Below are positions 1 to 8,828 of a stretch of 64,000 bases of DNA, one piece after another. The notes below the pieces were generated by a model. The model did no database searches. It was not told the origin of the DNA and saw nothing but the letters and a program-made list of their open reading frames with translations. Position numbers and translations under genes: made by a program. How positions within the stretch are numbered: the first letter of the stretch is position 1; each line of letters starts with the position of its first letter. Source of the DNA: Brevinematales bacterium (lineage in GTDB: Bacteria; Spirochaetota; Brevinematia; Brevinematales; GWF1-51-8); contig JAGVBZ010000003.1 in the NCBI GenBank assembly GCA_020059465.1, forward strand, positions 1-64,000, read 5' to 3'.

Positions 1-41
1 AAGAAAAAACCCCTCGCGAACAATGCGGGGGGTTGATTTTA
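1..41. terminator. Terminator-like hairpin at window edge
   Basis: A nine-pair stem (positions 9-17 with 25-33) has one G-U wobble when read on the plus strand and one mismatch on the minus strand. A T-rich stretch follows on both sides, and the minus-strand run is longer. It probably ends a plus-strand gene that lies left of the window, because acpP already has its own terminator. Confidence 0.5.
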
Positions 42-220
42 GGAAAGTTTTGTGACATACTATTTGCGACTTTTAGGACAAAAAAAATACGGGACAATAA
101 TCCTCCTAAAGGATATATTTTTTGATATACTTGCAAAAAAAACATGAAAAACGAATACCGATATGAATATCGTATCATAACACAATAAAAAAAACAAGGG
201 GTATAAATAATATATTTTTA

Positions 221-248
221 ACAAGAAAGACCCCGCCTAAGCGGGGTC
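221..248 (-). terminator. Intrinsic terminator of acpP
   Basis: A perfect 8-bp stem (229-236 with 241-248, sequence GACCCCGC) has a 4-nt loop. On the minus strand it is followed by TTTCTTGTT. It lies about 40 bases after the acpP stop. Confidence 0.85.
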
Positions 249-289
249 GATTTAGTCAATAGGGGGAAAAATACGTGTTTCCTTTCCTC

Positions 290-523
290 TTATTGATGAT
301 TCTTAATGTAGGAGACAGCATCGCCGACAGTGCGAAGTTTCTGAGCTTCCTCATCAGGAATGTCGATACCAAATTCCTCTTCCAAAGCCATGATAAGATC
401 AACGATATCCAGAGAATCCGCGCCAAGGTCTTCAATAAAAGCCGCCGGTTCGTTTACCGCAGACGCTTCTACACCAAGCTTGTCTACAATGATTTCTTTC
501 ACCTTATCGATAATATCCGCCAT
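290..523 (-). CDS. acpP: Acyl carrier protein
   Basis: The 77-residue product is a canonical acyl carrier protein, the cytoplasmic carrier of growing acyl chains in type II fatty-acid synthesis. The 4'-phosphopantetheine attachment motif DSLD is present with its serine at residue 37, in the usual acidic context (ADSLDIVDL). Length and acidity fit the family. The ATG at 523 has a strong AAAGGAGGA ribosome site 7 bases upstream. The gene appears monocistronic, with a good promoter (TTGACA-17-TAAAAT) and its own terminator. No fab genes adjoin it in the window, so it is separated here from the rest of the pathway. Confidence 0.97.
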   Translation of the reverse strand: MADIIDKVKEIIVDKLGVEASAVNEPAAFIEDLGADSLDIVDLIMALEEEFGIDIPDEEAQKLRTVGDAVSYIKNHQ

Positions 524-572
524 ATGAAGATCCTCCTTTGTGTTTCCTCATGTCTAAAATTATTATAACTAA

Positions 573-601
573 ATTTTATAACCCGTAAATATTTCTGTCA
601 A
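573..601 (-). promoter_or_regulatory. Sigma-70-type promoter of acpP
   Basis: On the minus strand TTGACA (596-601) is followed after 17 bases by TAAAAT (573-578). It lies about 50 bases upstream of the acpP start. Confidence 0.75.
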
Positions 602-668
602 GAAATCACCTTTTCATTTTTTATTCCGATATTCTTTACAGGATAAATGTAAGCACAGGGAGGAGAAA

Positions 669-1502
669 ATGAAACACTATCTCGTCGGAGCGTCTATTTT
701 AGCCTTCGTCATGACGGGTTCTTTAAGTTTATATGCGAGCGACGACTTTATTATAGACGAGCCAACCTATGTCGATCAATCGGGATACTCCGCGGCGCCC
801 GTAAAACAGTCCAAATCCCCCGAAATCGCGCCGGCTATTTCCAGAATTCCGTTCATCGGGTCTGTTCCCACGACCGATAACCTGATGCGGGGTGATTTTC
901 TTTCGGAATTCAACATGTATGACAGCGGCGGGGTGAATATCAGGCTTCTTGTCGGCATATTCGGCATGCTTTCCATCGGGGTATCGGAGAATTTCGACGG
1001 GCTGATCGGTACGGGTAAAATCACAGTGAATATTCCGGTCGCATATATCAAATTCAGCCTCTACGAGCAGTCGCAGTGGATGAATTTTTCCATGGGGTTC
1101 GACCATTTCGCGTACGGGCATAACGGTACTTTCTTCGATCCCAACGGGATATCGGCGTCTATCTACGGATTCTATGCGAATATCGGCCAGAATTACTACG
1201 TATTCGGCGAAAAAAATATTTTCACATTCGGACTGCGTATTCCGCTGCTTCCCGAGGGAATTCGGAATATGACAAACTCGACGTTCTTTTTCGGCGCGAC
1301 CCTGAATACCCGTTATCTCCATTTCGGTTTCACAGTTGAAAATATTTTTGCCGATTTTACTCGAATCGACCATATTCTGCCTTCGTTGATCATCGCGTTC
1401 GTACCGATCCCAAGTTTCAGGCTCGGTTTTACTTTACAATATGAGTTTTTCAGTTTATCCTTTAATAGGGTATTATCCTTAGGATACACCGCTAAGTTCT
1501 AA
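669..1502 (+). CDS. Probable outer-membrane beta-barrel protein
   Basis: The 277-residue product starts with a signal peptide (basic MKHY, then a hydrophobic core ending near LSLYA, residues 1-23). After a polar linker of about 45 residues come alternating hydrophobic/aromatic strands rich in Gly, Phe and Tyr, ending in a C-terminal aromatic residue (YTAKF), as outer-membrane barrels do. No named family was recognised. The ATG follows AGGGAGGAG. The potassium-channel gene starts only 13 bases after its stop, so the two are probably co-transcribed; whether they share a function is unknown. Confidence 0.75.
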   Translation: MKHYLVGASILAFVMTGSLSLYASDDFIIDEPTYVDQSGYSAAPVKQSKSPEIAPAISRIPFIGSVPTTDNLMRGDFLSEFNMYDSGGVNIRLLVGIFGMLSIGVSENFDGLIGTGKITVNIPVAYIKFSLYEQSQWMNFSMGFDHFAYGHNGTFFDPNGISASIYGFYANIGQNYYVFGEKNIFTFGLRIPLLPEGIRNMTNSTFFFGATLNTRYLHFGFTVENIFADFTRIDHILPSLIIAFVPIPSFRLGFTLQYEFFSLSFNRVLSLGYTAKF

Positions 1503-1515
1503 CAGGGAAAACTCT

Positions 1516-3237
1516 ATGTGGTATAGGATCATTGAGGGAATCAAGCTGCTCTTCCTCACTTTTGCGTCGTTGTTTTTTATCCGTTCGATTCTCAGTTTCG
1601 AGACGCGCGTCGATCTGATATTTGCGATCGATACCGCATTTTATACCACATTAGCGGCGATCCTCTTTCATTTTCTGGCGCTGATTCGCAAGGAGACCCG
1701 CGATATTTCCGCGGCCGCGATGGGCAATCTCGTCTGGTTCGGATTCCTGAAATTTATCATCCCGATCAATATCTTTCTTTCCGGCGACCAGATGCTCTAT
1801 CACTCGGATTTCCTCATCATTCTTGCCCTGCTGTCGATGTTTTTCCTTCTGGGGTACTTTTTTTCCACTTTCGGGATTATTTTCCCGCGAAAGAATACGC
1901 CGAAAATCGGGTCTTTTACCCTGATCGCCATATCGTTCGCTTCGATTATCCTGCTCGGAAGCATGCTGCTCTATCTGCCGGTTTCACGCGCCCAGCCGGA
2001 AGTCCCGTTATCGCTCCTTGACGCTCTGTTCACCGCAACTTCTGCGGTATGCGTCACCGGTTTGATCGTCGTGGATACCGGAAGCTTTTACTCCCGTTTC
2101 GGGCAGACCGTCATCCTTTCGCTGATCCAGATCGGCGCATTGGGAATTATGACGTTCGCGGGATTCTTTTGGACTATCATCGGTGAAAAAATGAGCCTCT
2201 ATAACCGTTTTACCACCCAGAACGCGGTCAGCGAGCTGAACACGAAGAGTACGGGACGGTTTTTATATTCAATTGTCCTCAGTACGTTTATCATAGAATT
2301 ATTCGGCGCCGGACTGTTGTTCATACGCTTCGTTTCGATGATGCCGCTCGGAGATGCGGTTTATTTTTCCGTCTTTCATTCCGTTTCAGCGTTCTGTAAC
2401 GCAGGATTCGCGCTTTTTTCCGACAGCCTGATGAAATTCCGCGGCGACTGGCTGGTCAACTGGACGGTTATGACATTGATCTTCCTCGGCGGTATCGGGT
2501 TCGCAGTAATGGTCAATGTTCTCCGCAGGATGCGGAGCAAGGATCGCCGTCTGTCTCTGCATTCGAAAATCGTTCTTTTAGCGTCGGCTTTTTTGATTAT
2601 TTTCGGCGCGGTCGTTTTCTTCCTGCTCGAAAACGACAATTTGTTCAAGAATATGGGAATCAACGATGCGTTCCTCTCGGCGGTTTTCACATCGGTGACC
2701 ACTCGTACCGCAGGGTACAACACCATCGACTTCAATCTCGCCAAGGATGTTTCGCTCCTGTTTTTATCGATACTGATGTTTATCGGCGCGTCCCCCGGCT
2801 CTACCGGGGGCGGTATCAAGACATCGACCTTCGTCATCATTATCTACACTATCTTCAATACCCTGCGTGAACGCCGTTCGATCACCCTCATGAGCAGGGA
2901 GATTTCGCTCGTTACGGTTCGGAAAGCCCTCGCAATATTCTTTCTCTCGCTGATCTGGGTCTTTTTCGTTATTATTGTCGTTTCGTCTATCGAGCGCCTT
3001 CCCGATGCGACCGCGAAATTCCCGCTCTCGAAGATCATATTCGAATGCGTCTCGGCATTCGGCACAGTCGGGCTGTCTGCGGGGATTACGGCAAAACTCA
3101 CTGACCCGAGTAAAATCATGATCGTACTGACCATGTTCCTCGGACGGGTCGGGCCGTTATCGCTTGTGTTTGCGCTGGGATTGATCGGTAAGACGACGCG
3201 CCTCGGATTCCCCGAGGAGAAGGTCCTGATCGGGTAG
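1516..3237 (+). CDS. TrkH/KtrB-family potassium transport channel subunit
   Basis: The 573-residue integral membrane protein belongs to the superfamily of K+ transporters with four pore-loop repeats. The selectivity-loop signatures can be read in order: TSAVCVTGLIVVDTG near residue 175, SVSAFCNAGFALF near 290, TSVTTRTAGYNTID near 395, and SAFGTVGLSAGIT near 515. The SPGSTGGGIKT stretch before the last repeats is also typical. The N-terminus is longer than in a minimal KtrB and adds about four membrane segments. Family members need a cytosolic RCK partner (KtrA/TrkA), and none is encoded next to it. It follows a barrel-protein gene by 13 bases and converges on cheB. Confidence 0.93.
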   Translation: MWYRIIEGIKLLFLTFASLFFIRSILSFETRVDLIFAIDTAFYTTLAAILFHFLALIRKETRDISAAAMGNLVWFGFLKFIIPINIFLSGDQMLYHSDFLIILALLSMFFLLGYFFSTFGIIFPRKNTPKIGSFTLIAISFASIILLGSMLLYLPVSRAQPEVPLSLLDALFTATSAVCVTGLIVVDTGSFYSRFGQTVILSLIQIGALGIMTFAGFFWTIIGEKMSLYNRFTTQNAVSELNTKSTGRFLYSIVLSTFIIELFGAGLLFIRFVSMMPLGDAVYFSVFHSVSAFCNAGFALFSDSLMKFRGDWLVNWTVMTLIFLGGIGFAVMVNVLRRMRSKDRRLSLHSKIVLLASAFLIIFGAVVFFLLENDNLFKNMGINDAFLSAVFTSVTTRTAGYNTIDFNLAKDVSLLFLSILMFIGASPGSTGGGIKTSTFVIIIYTIFNTLRERRSITLMSREISLVTVRKALAIFFLSLIWVFFVIIVVSSIERLPDATAKFPLSKIIFECVSAFGTVGLSAGITAKLTDPSKIMIVLTMFLGRVGPLSLVFALGLIGKTTRLGFPEEKVLIG

Positions 3238-3288
3238 GTTGTGATTTATTCCCCGGCAGTCAAATTTCCGCTTATTACTCTCAGCTTC

Positions 3289-4353
3289 TCACTTCTTCTG
3301 CGATAGTTCCACGATCTTGTGGGGCATATCGTCCAATGGGACAACTTCGTCTGCGGCTCCCATGTCGATAGCGGTTTTCGGCATACCCCATACTATCGAC
3401 GAACGCTCGTCCTGTGCCACCGTATAGGCTCCCTTCTGCTTCATAGCGAGAAGTCCCTTCGCTCCGTCCTTCCCCATTCCGGTCAAAATAATCCCTATCG
3501 CGTTCTGTCCCGCCTCGCGCGCGACCGATTCGAAAAGCACGTCCACCGACGGTTTCTGGAAATGCACCTTTTCGGTGTCGGTATACTGGGTATAGAGAAG
3601 CGCGCCCTTGCGACGTATAGTCAAATGCATCCCGCCGGGAGCGATATACACTGTCCCCGGGGCGATCAGGTCGTCTTCTTCAGCTTCCTTCACCTCAAGC
3701 GCGGAAATCTCGTTCAGCCGGTCGGCGAACTGCTTGGTGAACTGGGGCGGCATATGCTCGACCACTACAATCGGCGGCAGGTTCGGGGGGAGGTTGCGGA
3801 GGATATATTCAAGCGCGACTGTACCTCCGGTCGACGCCCCTATCGCGATCAGTTTGTCCGTTGTGGCGATATTGCTGAGAATATGCGGGTCGTAAACGAT
3901 TTCCGGGCGCTTGACTAATTTCCCGTCCAGCGCCAGCCTGCGGTTGACATAGACATCCTTGACCATCGACGCCTGACGGATCTTGTAGGCAATTTCATCG
4001 ATAATATCGCTGACTGTGATACTCCCGCCCGGCTTATTGACCACATCGAACGCCCCGATCTCGAGCGCCTTGATGGTCGCATAGGAATCTTTGGTGGTTA
4101 CGGAACTGACTATGATTACGGGGAACGGGTAATAGGTCATAAGTTTCTGGAGGAACGTCAGCCCATCCATACGGGGCATTTCTATATCGAGGGTAATCAC
4201 GTCGGGCTGTAATTTAATGATTTTATCGCGGGCGATATAAGGATCGGGAGCGGTGCCGACAACTTCGATATCGGGGAACTCCGCGAGTTTTTCGTCAAGC
4301 AGACTCCGGACGATCGCGGAATCGTCGACAACAAGTACGCGGATTTTTTCCAT
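3289..4353 (-). CDS. cheB: Chemotaxis response regulator protein-glutamate methylesterase CheB
   Basis: The 354-residue protein removes methyl groups from chemoreceptor glutamates and also acts as deamidase. The receiver domain (about 1-125) carries the acidic pair D10/D11 and phospho-acceptor D56. The esterase domain (about 165-350) has the catalytic triad: S174 in GASTGG, H200 in EHMPPQF and D296 in GMGKDG. Length and spacing match enterobacterial CheB with a +10 offset. It is the last gene of a reverse-strand unit, 9 bases after a secreted coiled-coil protein, an unusual neighbour for cheB. CheD and CheR are about 34 kb away. Confidence 0.98.
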   Translation of the reverse strand: MEKIRVLVVDDSAIVRSLLDEKLAEFPDIEVVGTAPDPYIARDKIIKLQPDVITLDIEMPRMDGLTFLQKLMTYYPFPVIIVSSVTTKDSYATIKALEIGAFDVVNKPGGSITVSDIIDEIAYKIRQASMVKDVYVNRRLALDGKLVKRPEIVYDPHILSNIATTDKLIAIGASTGGTVALEYILRNLPPNLPPIVVVEHMPPQFTKQFADRLNEISALEVKEAEEDDLIAPGTVYIAPGGMHLTIRRKGALLYTQYTDTEKVHFQKPSVDVLFESVAREAGQNAIGIILTGMGKDGAKGLLAMKQKGAYTVAQDERSSIVWGMPKTAIDMGAADEVVPLDDMPHKIVELSQKK

Positions 4354-4362
4354 TACACTGCC

Positions 4363-5910
4363 CTATTTAACTTTCAGTTTCAACAGCTTGGATTCCATCG
4401 TCTCCACTTGTTTCTTCAGCGCGTTAAGCTGCTCCTTCGGCATAGTCTTGAAATCGAGGTTGAGTTTTGACAATTCCTCGATCAGCAATATCTGATTGTC
4501 AAGTTCGTTCAACGCCTTATCCAGTTCGCTCAACGAATAGTTTTTACTCTTGAGCGAGCTTTGATCGGACAAGCGTTTCTCGTAGGTTTTTATTAACTCC
4601 TCAATATTCTTCTGCTGGTCTGCAAGCATTTTCTCATACGCCGTTTTCTGCTTCTGAAGCGCAGCCTCGTATGTTTGCTTGGTCTCCTCGATCTTCTTGG
4701 GATCGACCCCCGGTTGTCCGGTATTGGAAATAACCTGCACCTTAACGGTCTCGAAAGGCTTTGTCTGCTTTTCCATTTTTTCGACCAGTGCGGTCAGTTT
4801 TTCCATCAGCGCGAGCTGCGCCTTAATCAGTTCGATATCGGCGGAACTTCCTGTCAGTACCGGGACTTTCGCGTCCACCTCGGCCGAAGCGACCATATCG
4901 GCGTTCGCTTTGACGGGCTGAATATTCGTCGCAGGCTTCTGAACAATCATGTTAGTCGGGCTCGGATTGGTGGCCGCCGCGGCAGTCTTTACGGTATTGG
5001 TGTTTGTCAGGGGTATAACCGGCGCTGTATTCGTGTTGCTCGCTTGAACAACTACCGATTGGATGGAGGTCACATCGCTGTTGAAAATATCGTAAGTGAA
5101 TACCTTCCGGGTTAAAATGCACCCGAAGTTGACGGTCTCGCCGGGTTTGACATAGATCTTCTCAAAAAACACCGCAACCGCCGCATCCTTATTCGCGAAT
5201 TCGTTATACTTGAATTTCCCCTGCGGAGCGACCGGGTAATCCATCTCGTTCTCGTCCAGTTTTTTCCAGTTTCCTATGATGATTCGGGTCGGATGCAGCA
5301 GATTCAGGTAGGAATAGATAAACAATCCCTCGAGCTTTTCGGGATCGTAGATGCCTGAAAAAATATATTGCGGAATACTTGCCTCGTGAAGCAGGCGCTC
5401 GTAGTTTATTTTCTCGCCGCTTGCGAGGAAAAGCTCAGGCTTCCCCCACCTCTCGTTATAGAACGTATCGAACAGCAGACGCGCTCCCACATTTACCTGT
5501 GTATCCCCGGTATTTTTCACGCTGACCAGGCATATTATTGAATCGTTCTCTTCCTTCGCCTCGGAGTTAGTGAGAAGGAAAGTGATGGTATATTCTACAC
5601 TTTTCAGGGAGTAAACCCCCGATATCTTCGACCCTTTTTGGGTGAACGGTTTTTGTATTTTCAACTGCCCGTCGTTTAAACGATACGGCTTTCCTTCATA
5701 AATTAATGTAATATATGACGTGGGCGGATTATCCTTGAATAGCAGATTTTTCAGTTCCGTTTCAGACGGCGTGGGATTTTCCACATAGAAATGACCCGAA
5801 CCGCTATGGAGAAAGAAACCGATTTTCTTTCCGCTCAGCGCCAGATCGTTCGCAAAAAGCACCCCGCATAAGCCCATAAATAAGAATAGAACGAAAGCCT
5901 TTTTTATCAT
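4363..5910 (-). CDS. Secreted protein with beta-rich N-domain and C-terminal coiled coil
   Basis: The family was not recognised. The 515-residue product has a signal peptide (MIKKAFVLFLFMGLCGVLFA), a region of about 250 residues with beta-strand character, and a Thr/Asn/Pro-rich linker (about 280-345). A long Glu/Lys/Gln-rich heptad region follows (about 365-515), typical of a coiled coil. It is predicted to be exported to the periplasm. The gene lies between a TPR protein (9 bases away) and cheB (9 bases away), and all three look like one transcript. The arrangement could suggest a periplasmic scaffold linked to motility, but that rests on context only. Confidence 0.7.
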   Translation of the reverse strand: MIKKAFVLFLFMGLCGVLFANDLALSGKKIGFFLHSGSGHFYVENPTPSETELKNLLFKDNPPTSYITLIYEGKPYRLNDGQLKIQKPFTQKGSKISGVYSLKSVEYTITFLLTNSEAKEENDSIICLVSVKNTGDTQVNVGARLLFDTFYNERWGKPELFLASGEKINYERLLHEASIPQYIFSGIYDPEKLEGLFIYSYLNLLHPTRIIIGNWKKLDENEMDYPVAPQGKFKYNEFANKDAAVAVFFEKIYVKPGETVNFGCILTRKVFTYDIFNSDVTSIQSVVVQASNTNTAPVIPLTNTNTVKTAAAATNPSPTNMIVQKPATNIQPVKANADMVASAEVDAKVPVLTGSSADIELIKAQLALMEKLTALVEKMEKQTKPFETVKVQVISNTGQPGVDPKKIEETKQTYEAALQKQKTAYEKMLADQQKNIEELIKTYEKRLSDQSSLKSKNYSLSELDKALNELDNQILLIEELSKLNLDFKTMPKEQLNALKKQVETMESKLLKLKVK

Positions 5911-5919
5911 AATTCCCGC

Positions 5920-7077
5920 CTATTTATTGGTCGAAGTCATAATAATCTTCTTCTTCTGGTTCAGCGTCTTTTCCTTCAGATCGAGAAGTTTCGCCTTCAT
6001 TTCGAGAAGTTGTCGAAGCCTGTCGATTTCTTCCTGCGATTGCGCGTTTGCGGCCTTGATCGTCTGTATCTGCACGGTGTTGGAATCGAGAGACTGCACT
6101 GCCACATACTGGGTCACGACCAAAACTTTAGTGAGTAGGTTGGTCAAGGTACAATGAATATAATTCGTAAACGAGTTTGTGAACGATGTGATCACATAAT
6201 TGGTTACCGTGAGCTGAACGTCCGATGAGGATGTCAAAGCGCCCGCAGACAACAGGGTGTCTCCGAGTTTGACATGCGCCGTGTTGCCCTGCTGTAATAA
6301 AGGTTTGATCTGCCCCGGGGGCGTGTTCGAGCCTTCTTTTCCGTCAGCAGGCTTAGCGGCCTCAACGGGTGATGTATTATTCGCGGGTTTGGACACGTCA
6401 GCGGACTGTTCCGGCTCAGGAGTGATATAGTCCTCGAAATCGACCTCGTTCAGGCCGGGATCCTGCTTCTTGGCGACCTTCGGCCCGTCCGCGATCGGTT
6501 TTTCCTTTTTGGAATCATAGTCGTACGGACTCAGCTGTACCGCCTTTTCGAGGGCGTATTTATAGTACGGGCTTAACGGATAATAAAACGCGATCTGCTG
6601 GTAATGCGCGAGGGCTTTATCGATTTTGCATAACGCCTCCCAGCATCGGGCGGCGTAATAATGCGCGGCGTCGATGACGGGTGAGTTTTTATAATTTGCG
6701 GCAAATGTTTCGAAGTACCCGACCGCTTTAACGTAGCTTTTCAGCCCGTAATACGACTGGGCGATGCCGAAAACGGCCTGCCGCATCTGTACGTCGGTCT
6801 CCGCCTTCCGCTCGAGTATACCGTAGTAATACAGCGACTTGTCGTACCATCCCTTGGCGTAGTACGATTTCGCGCAGTAGTATGCGGACGCGATGAAGTA
6901 CGGGGAGTACGGGTGCTTCGCGATCAGCGTGTTGAACTGGTCGACCGCCTGCGAATAATTCCCGCTCTGATACATCTTATATCCGAGCTGGTAGATCGCC
7001 TCGTCGATGGACGCTGCCCAGGCGCTTACCGTCAGTAATCCTGTAACCGCGATGACGCGGATTGTGTTTTTTATCAT
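5920..7077 (-). CDS. Exported tetratricopeptide-repeat protein
   Basis: The 385-residue product has a signal peptide (residues 1-21). About four TPR-like helical pairs follow (about 22-190), with the typical pattern of YxxGxYxxAxxxFxxxxxxxP, resembling CpoB/YbgF or BamD-type periplasmic TPRs. A Pro/Ser/Asn-rich linker carries repeated Thr-Asn strings (about 195-330), and a short coiled coil closes the protein (about 335-380). It leads the unit that ends with cheB. Both exported proteins of this unit end in a coiled coil, so a physical interaction is plausible but unproven. Confidence 0.75.
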   Translation of the reverse strand: MIKNTIRVIAVTGLLTVSAWAASIDEAIYQLGYKMYQSGNYSQAVDQFNTLIAKHPYSPYFIASAYYCAKSYYAKGWYDKSLYYYGILERKAETDVQMRQAVFGIAQSYYGLKSYVKAVGYFETFAANYKNSPVIDAAHYYAARCWEALCKIDKALAHYQQIAFYYPLSPYYKYALEKAVQLSPYDYDSKKEKPIADGPKVAKKQDPGLNEVDFEDYITPEPEQSADVSKPANNTSPVEAAKPADGKEGSNTPPGQIKPLLQQGNTAHVKLGDTLLSAGALTSSSDVQLTVTNYVITSFTNSFTNYIHCTLTNLLTKVLVVTQYVAVQSLDSNTVQIQTIKAANAQSQEEIDRLRQLLEMKAKLLDLKEKTLNQKKKIIMTSTNK

Positions 7078-7580
7078 AATTCCTCTCCCTGCCGGGAATT
7101 TTTAAAGCGCCGCCCGCATGTAAGGTTCAATTTCATATAAAACGCACCCCGGCGAATCGCGTACGCTATATATATTATCAGCATTTAGGGCTTAAAAGTT
7201 AAACGGCGGGCGGGGTTATTGATAAATTCCCTCACTATTAATATACACCTTTTATTCCGGACATACAAGGGGTGTTGATGAACACAGAACTTCGATTGTT
7301 ATATCTCGCTGAGACGCGCAATGCGGTGAAACTGTCTGCTGCATTCCTGATGCGCCTGTAAAATAAATTGCTTCGGATCATGCCTCGCAAGGGCAGTATC
7401 TTTTTGTCAACATGCCCTGTCATGAGTATTCTTCGGAATATCCGCAAAAAAGCGGATCAATCATTATCCCGGAAACTTTTTCTAGACTATTCATCCCGTC
7501 GTGTCCGTGAAAAACCGTAAAAAATGGAAAGAACATCGATTTCCGGTTATAATATACCGTTACACTGAAAGGAGGCATAC
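7078..7580. other. Intergenic region between divergent genes
   Basis: About 500 bases lie between two divergently read genes, with no convincing gene. A 6-bp hairpin (ATCCGC, six A, GCGGAT) spans 7440-7457. Promoter-like boxes for the rightward gene lie at 7525-7553. A 27-codon ORF at 7278-7361 has no other support. Confidence 0.6.
7525..7553 (+). promoter_or_regulatory. Probable promoter of the DUF1015 gene
   Basis: A perfect TATAAT (7548-7553) lies 17 bases after a weak -35 box, TGGAAA (7525-7530). It is 28 bases upstream of the start codon. Confidence 0.5.
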
Positions 7581-8825
7581 ATGAAGGTACATCCGTTTCG
7601 GGGTATACGTCCCCGCGCCGATCTGGTCGAGAAAGTGAACGTCCCCCCGTACGATACGGTCGAACGCGCTGAAGTCAGGCAGTTCACGAAGGGAAATCCC
7701 CATTCGTTCTTCCATGTCAGCCGCGCCGACGGGGATTTCGACGACTCGGTCGGGGAATATGAGGACAAGGTGTACCGTAAGGCGAAGGATAACTTCGCGC
7801 GATTCCTCCATGACGGCATTTTCAGACAGGATAAAGAACCGGGATATTATCTCTACTCCCAGACATGGCAGGGACGCACCCAGAACGGCATCTATATCGC
7901 GGCGTCCTGCGACGATTACGCCGAGGGAGATATAAAAAAGCACGAACTCACGCGCAAAGATAAAGAGGAAGACCGCACCCATCACCTCCTGACCCTCGGT
8001 ATCAACACCGGCCCTGTTTTCCTGTTTTTTAAGGATTCTCCCGTCTATGAGGAAATAATTTCCGATGTGCTCGCTACTCCGCCGGAGTATCATTTTACCG
8101 ACGAGCACGAAGTTACCAATAAACTCTGGCATATCGGCGATCCCGAACATATCCGCAGGTTGAGCGAATTCTTCACGGGTTTACCGTGCATGTATATCGC
8201 GGACGGGCATCACCGCGCCGCCAGCGCATTCAACGCCCGCAAGAAGCTGGAAGCCGACAATCCCGCGCACAACGGAACCGAGGAGTACAATTTCTTCCTC
8301 GCGGTCACATTCCCCGGATCTCACCTGCGTATCCTCCCGTATAACCGCCTGGTGACCGGTCTCAACGGGATGACCGCCGACGAACTGCTGAAGAAAATCG
8401 GCGAGCGTTTCGACATATCCCCGACCGAGAAGCACGACCCGGAAGCCGGGAAATCGTTCGTGCTGTATATGGATGGAAAATCGTACCTCATCTCGCCGAA
8501 AGCGGGAACCTACGATACAAACGATGCGGTCGGTTCTCTCGACGTATCCATCCTGCAGACAAACCTGCTCGCGCCGATATTGGGAATTTCCGATCCCCGT
8601 ACCTCAAAGCAGATTAAGTTCGTAGGCGGACGAAAGGGTTCTGCAGAACTCCGGCGCGCGGTGGATGCGGGAGAGGCGGCGATAGCGTTCTCGATGTATC
8701 CCGTGACTGTGGAAGAACTGATGCAAATTGCCGACAGCGGGATGATAATGCCGCCGAAATCGACATGGTTCGAACCGAAACTCCGTTCGGGACTTGTCCT
8801 GCACGGTATCGAAAAAACAGGATAG
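7581..8825 (+). CDS. DUF1015 family protein
   Basis: The 414-residue product matches the widely conserved DUF1015 family, whose biochemical role is not established. Recognisable marks are the N-terminal PFRGIRP and VPPYDTV segments, and ADGHHRAASA near residue 212, the His-rich hallmark of the family. Length is normal. The start ATG follows AAAGGAGGCAT. Only 3 bases separate its stop from the helicase gene, so the two form an operon. DUF1015 genes are often found next to serine-biosynthesis genes, but that context is absent here. Confidence 0.9.
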   Translation: MKVHPFRGIRPRADLVEKVNVPPYDTVERAEVRQFTKGNPHSFFHVSRADGDFDDSVGEYEDKVYRKAKDNFARFLHDGIFRQDKEPGYYLYSQTWQGRTQNGIYIAASCDDYAEGDIKKHELTRKDKEEDRTHHLLTLGINTGPVFLFFKDSPVYEEIISDVLATPPEYHFTDEHEVTNKLWHIGDPEHIRRLSEFFTGLPCMYIADGHHRAASAFNARKKLEADNPAHNGTEEYNFFLAVTFPGSHLRILPYNRLVTGLNGMTADELLKKIGERFDISPTEKHDPEAGKSFVLYMDGKSYLISPKAGTYDTNDAVGSLDVSILQTNLLAPILGISDPRTSKQIKFVGGRKGSAELRRAVDAGEAAIAFSMYPVTVEELMQIADSGMIMPPKSTWFEPKLRSGLVLHGIEKTG

Positions 8826-8828
8826 GAA

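Noticed and set aside
7278-7361. 27-codon ORF in the gap before the DUF1015 gene
   Set aside because: It has a start and a weak site but no homology or compositional support.
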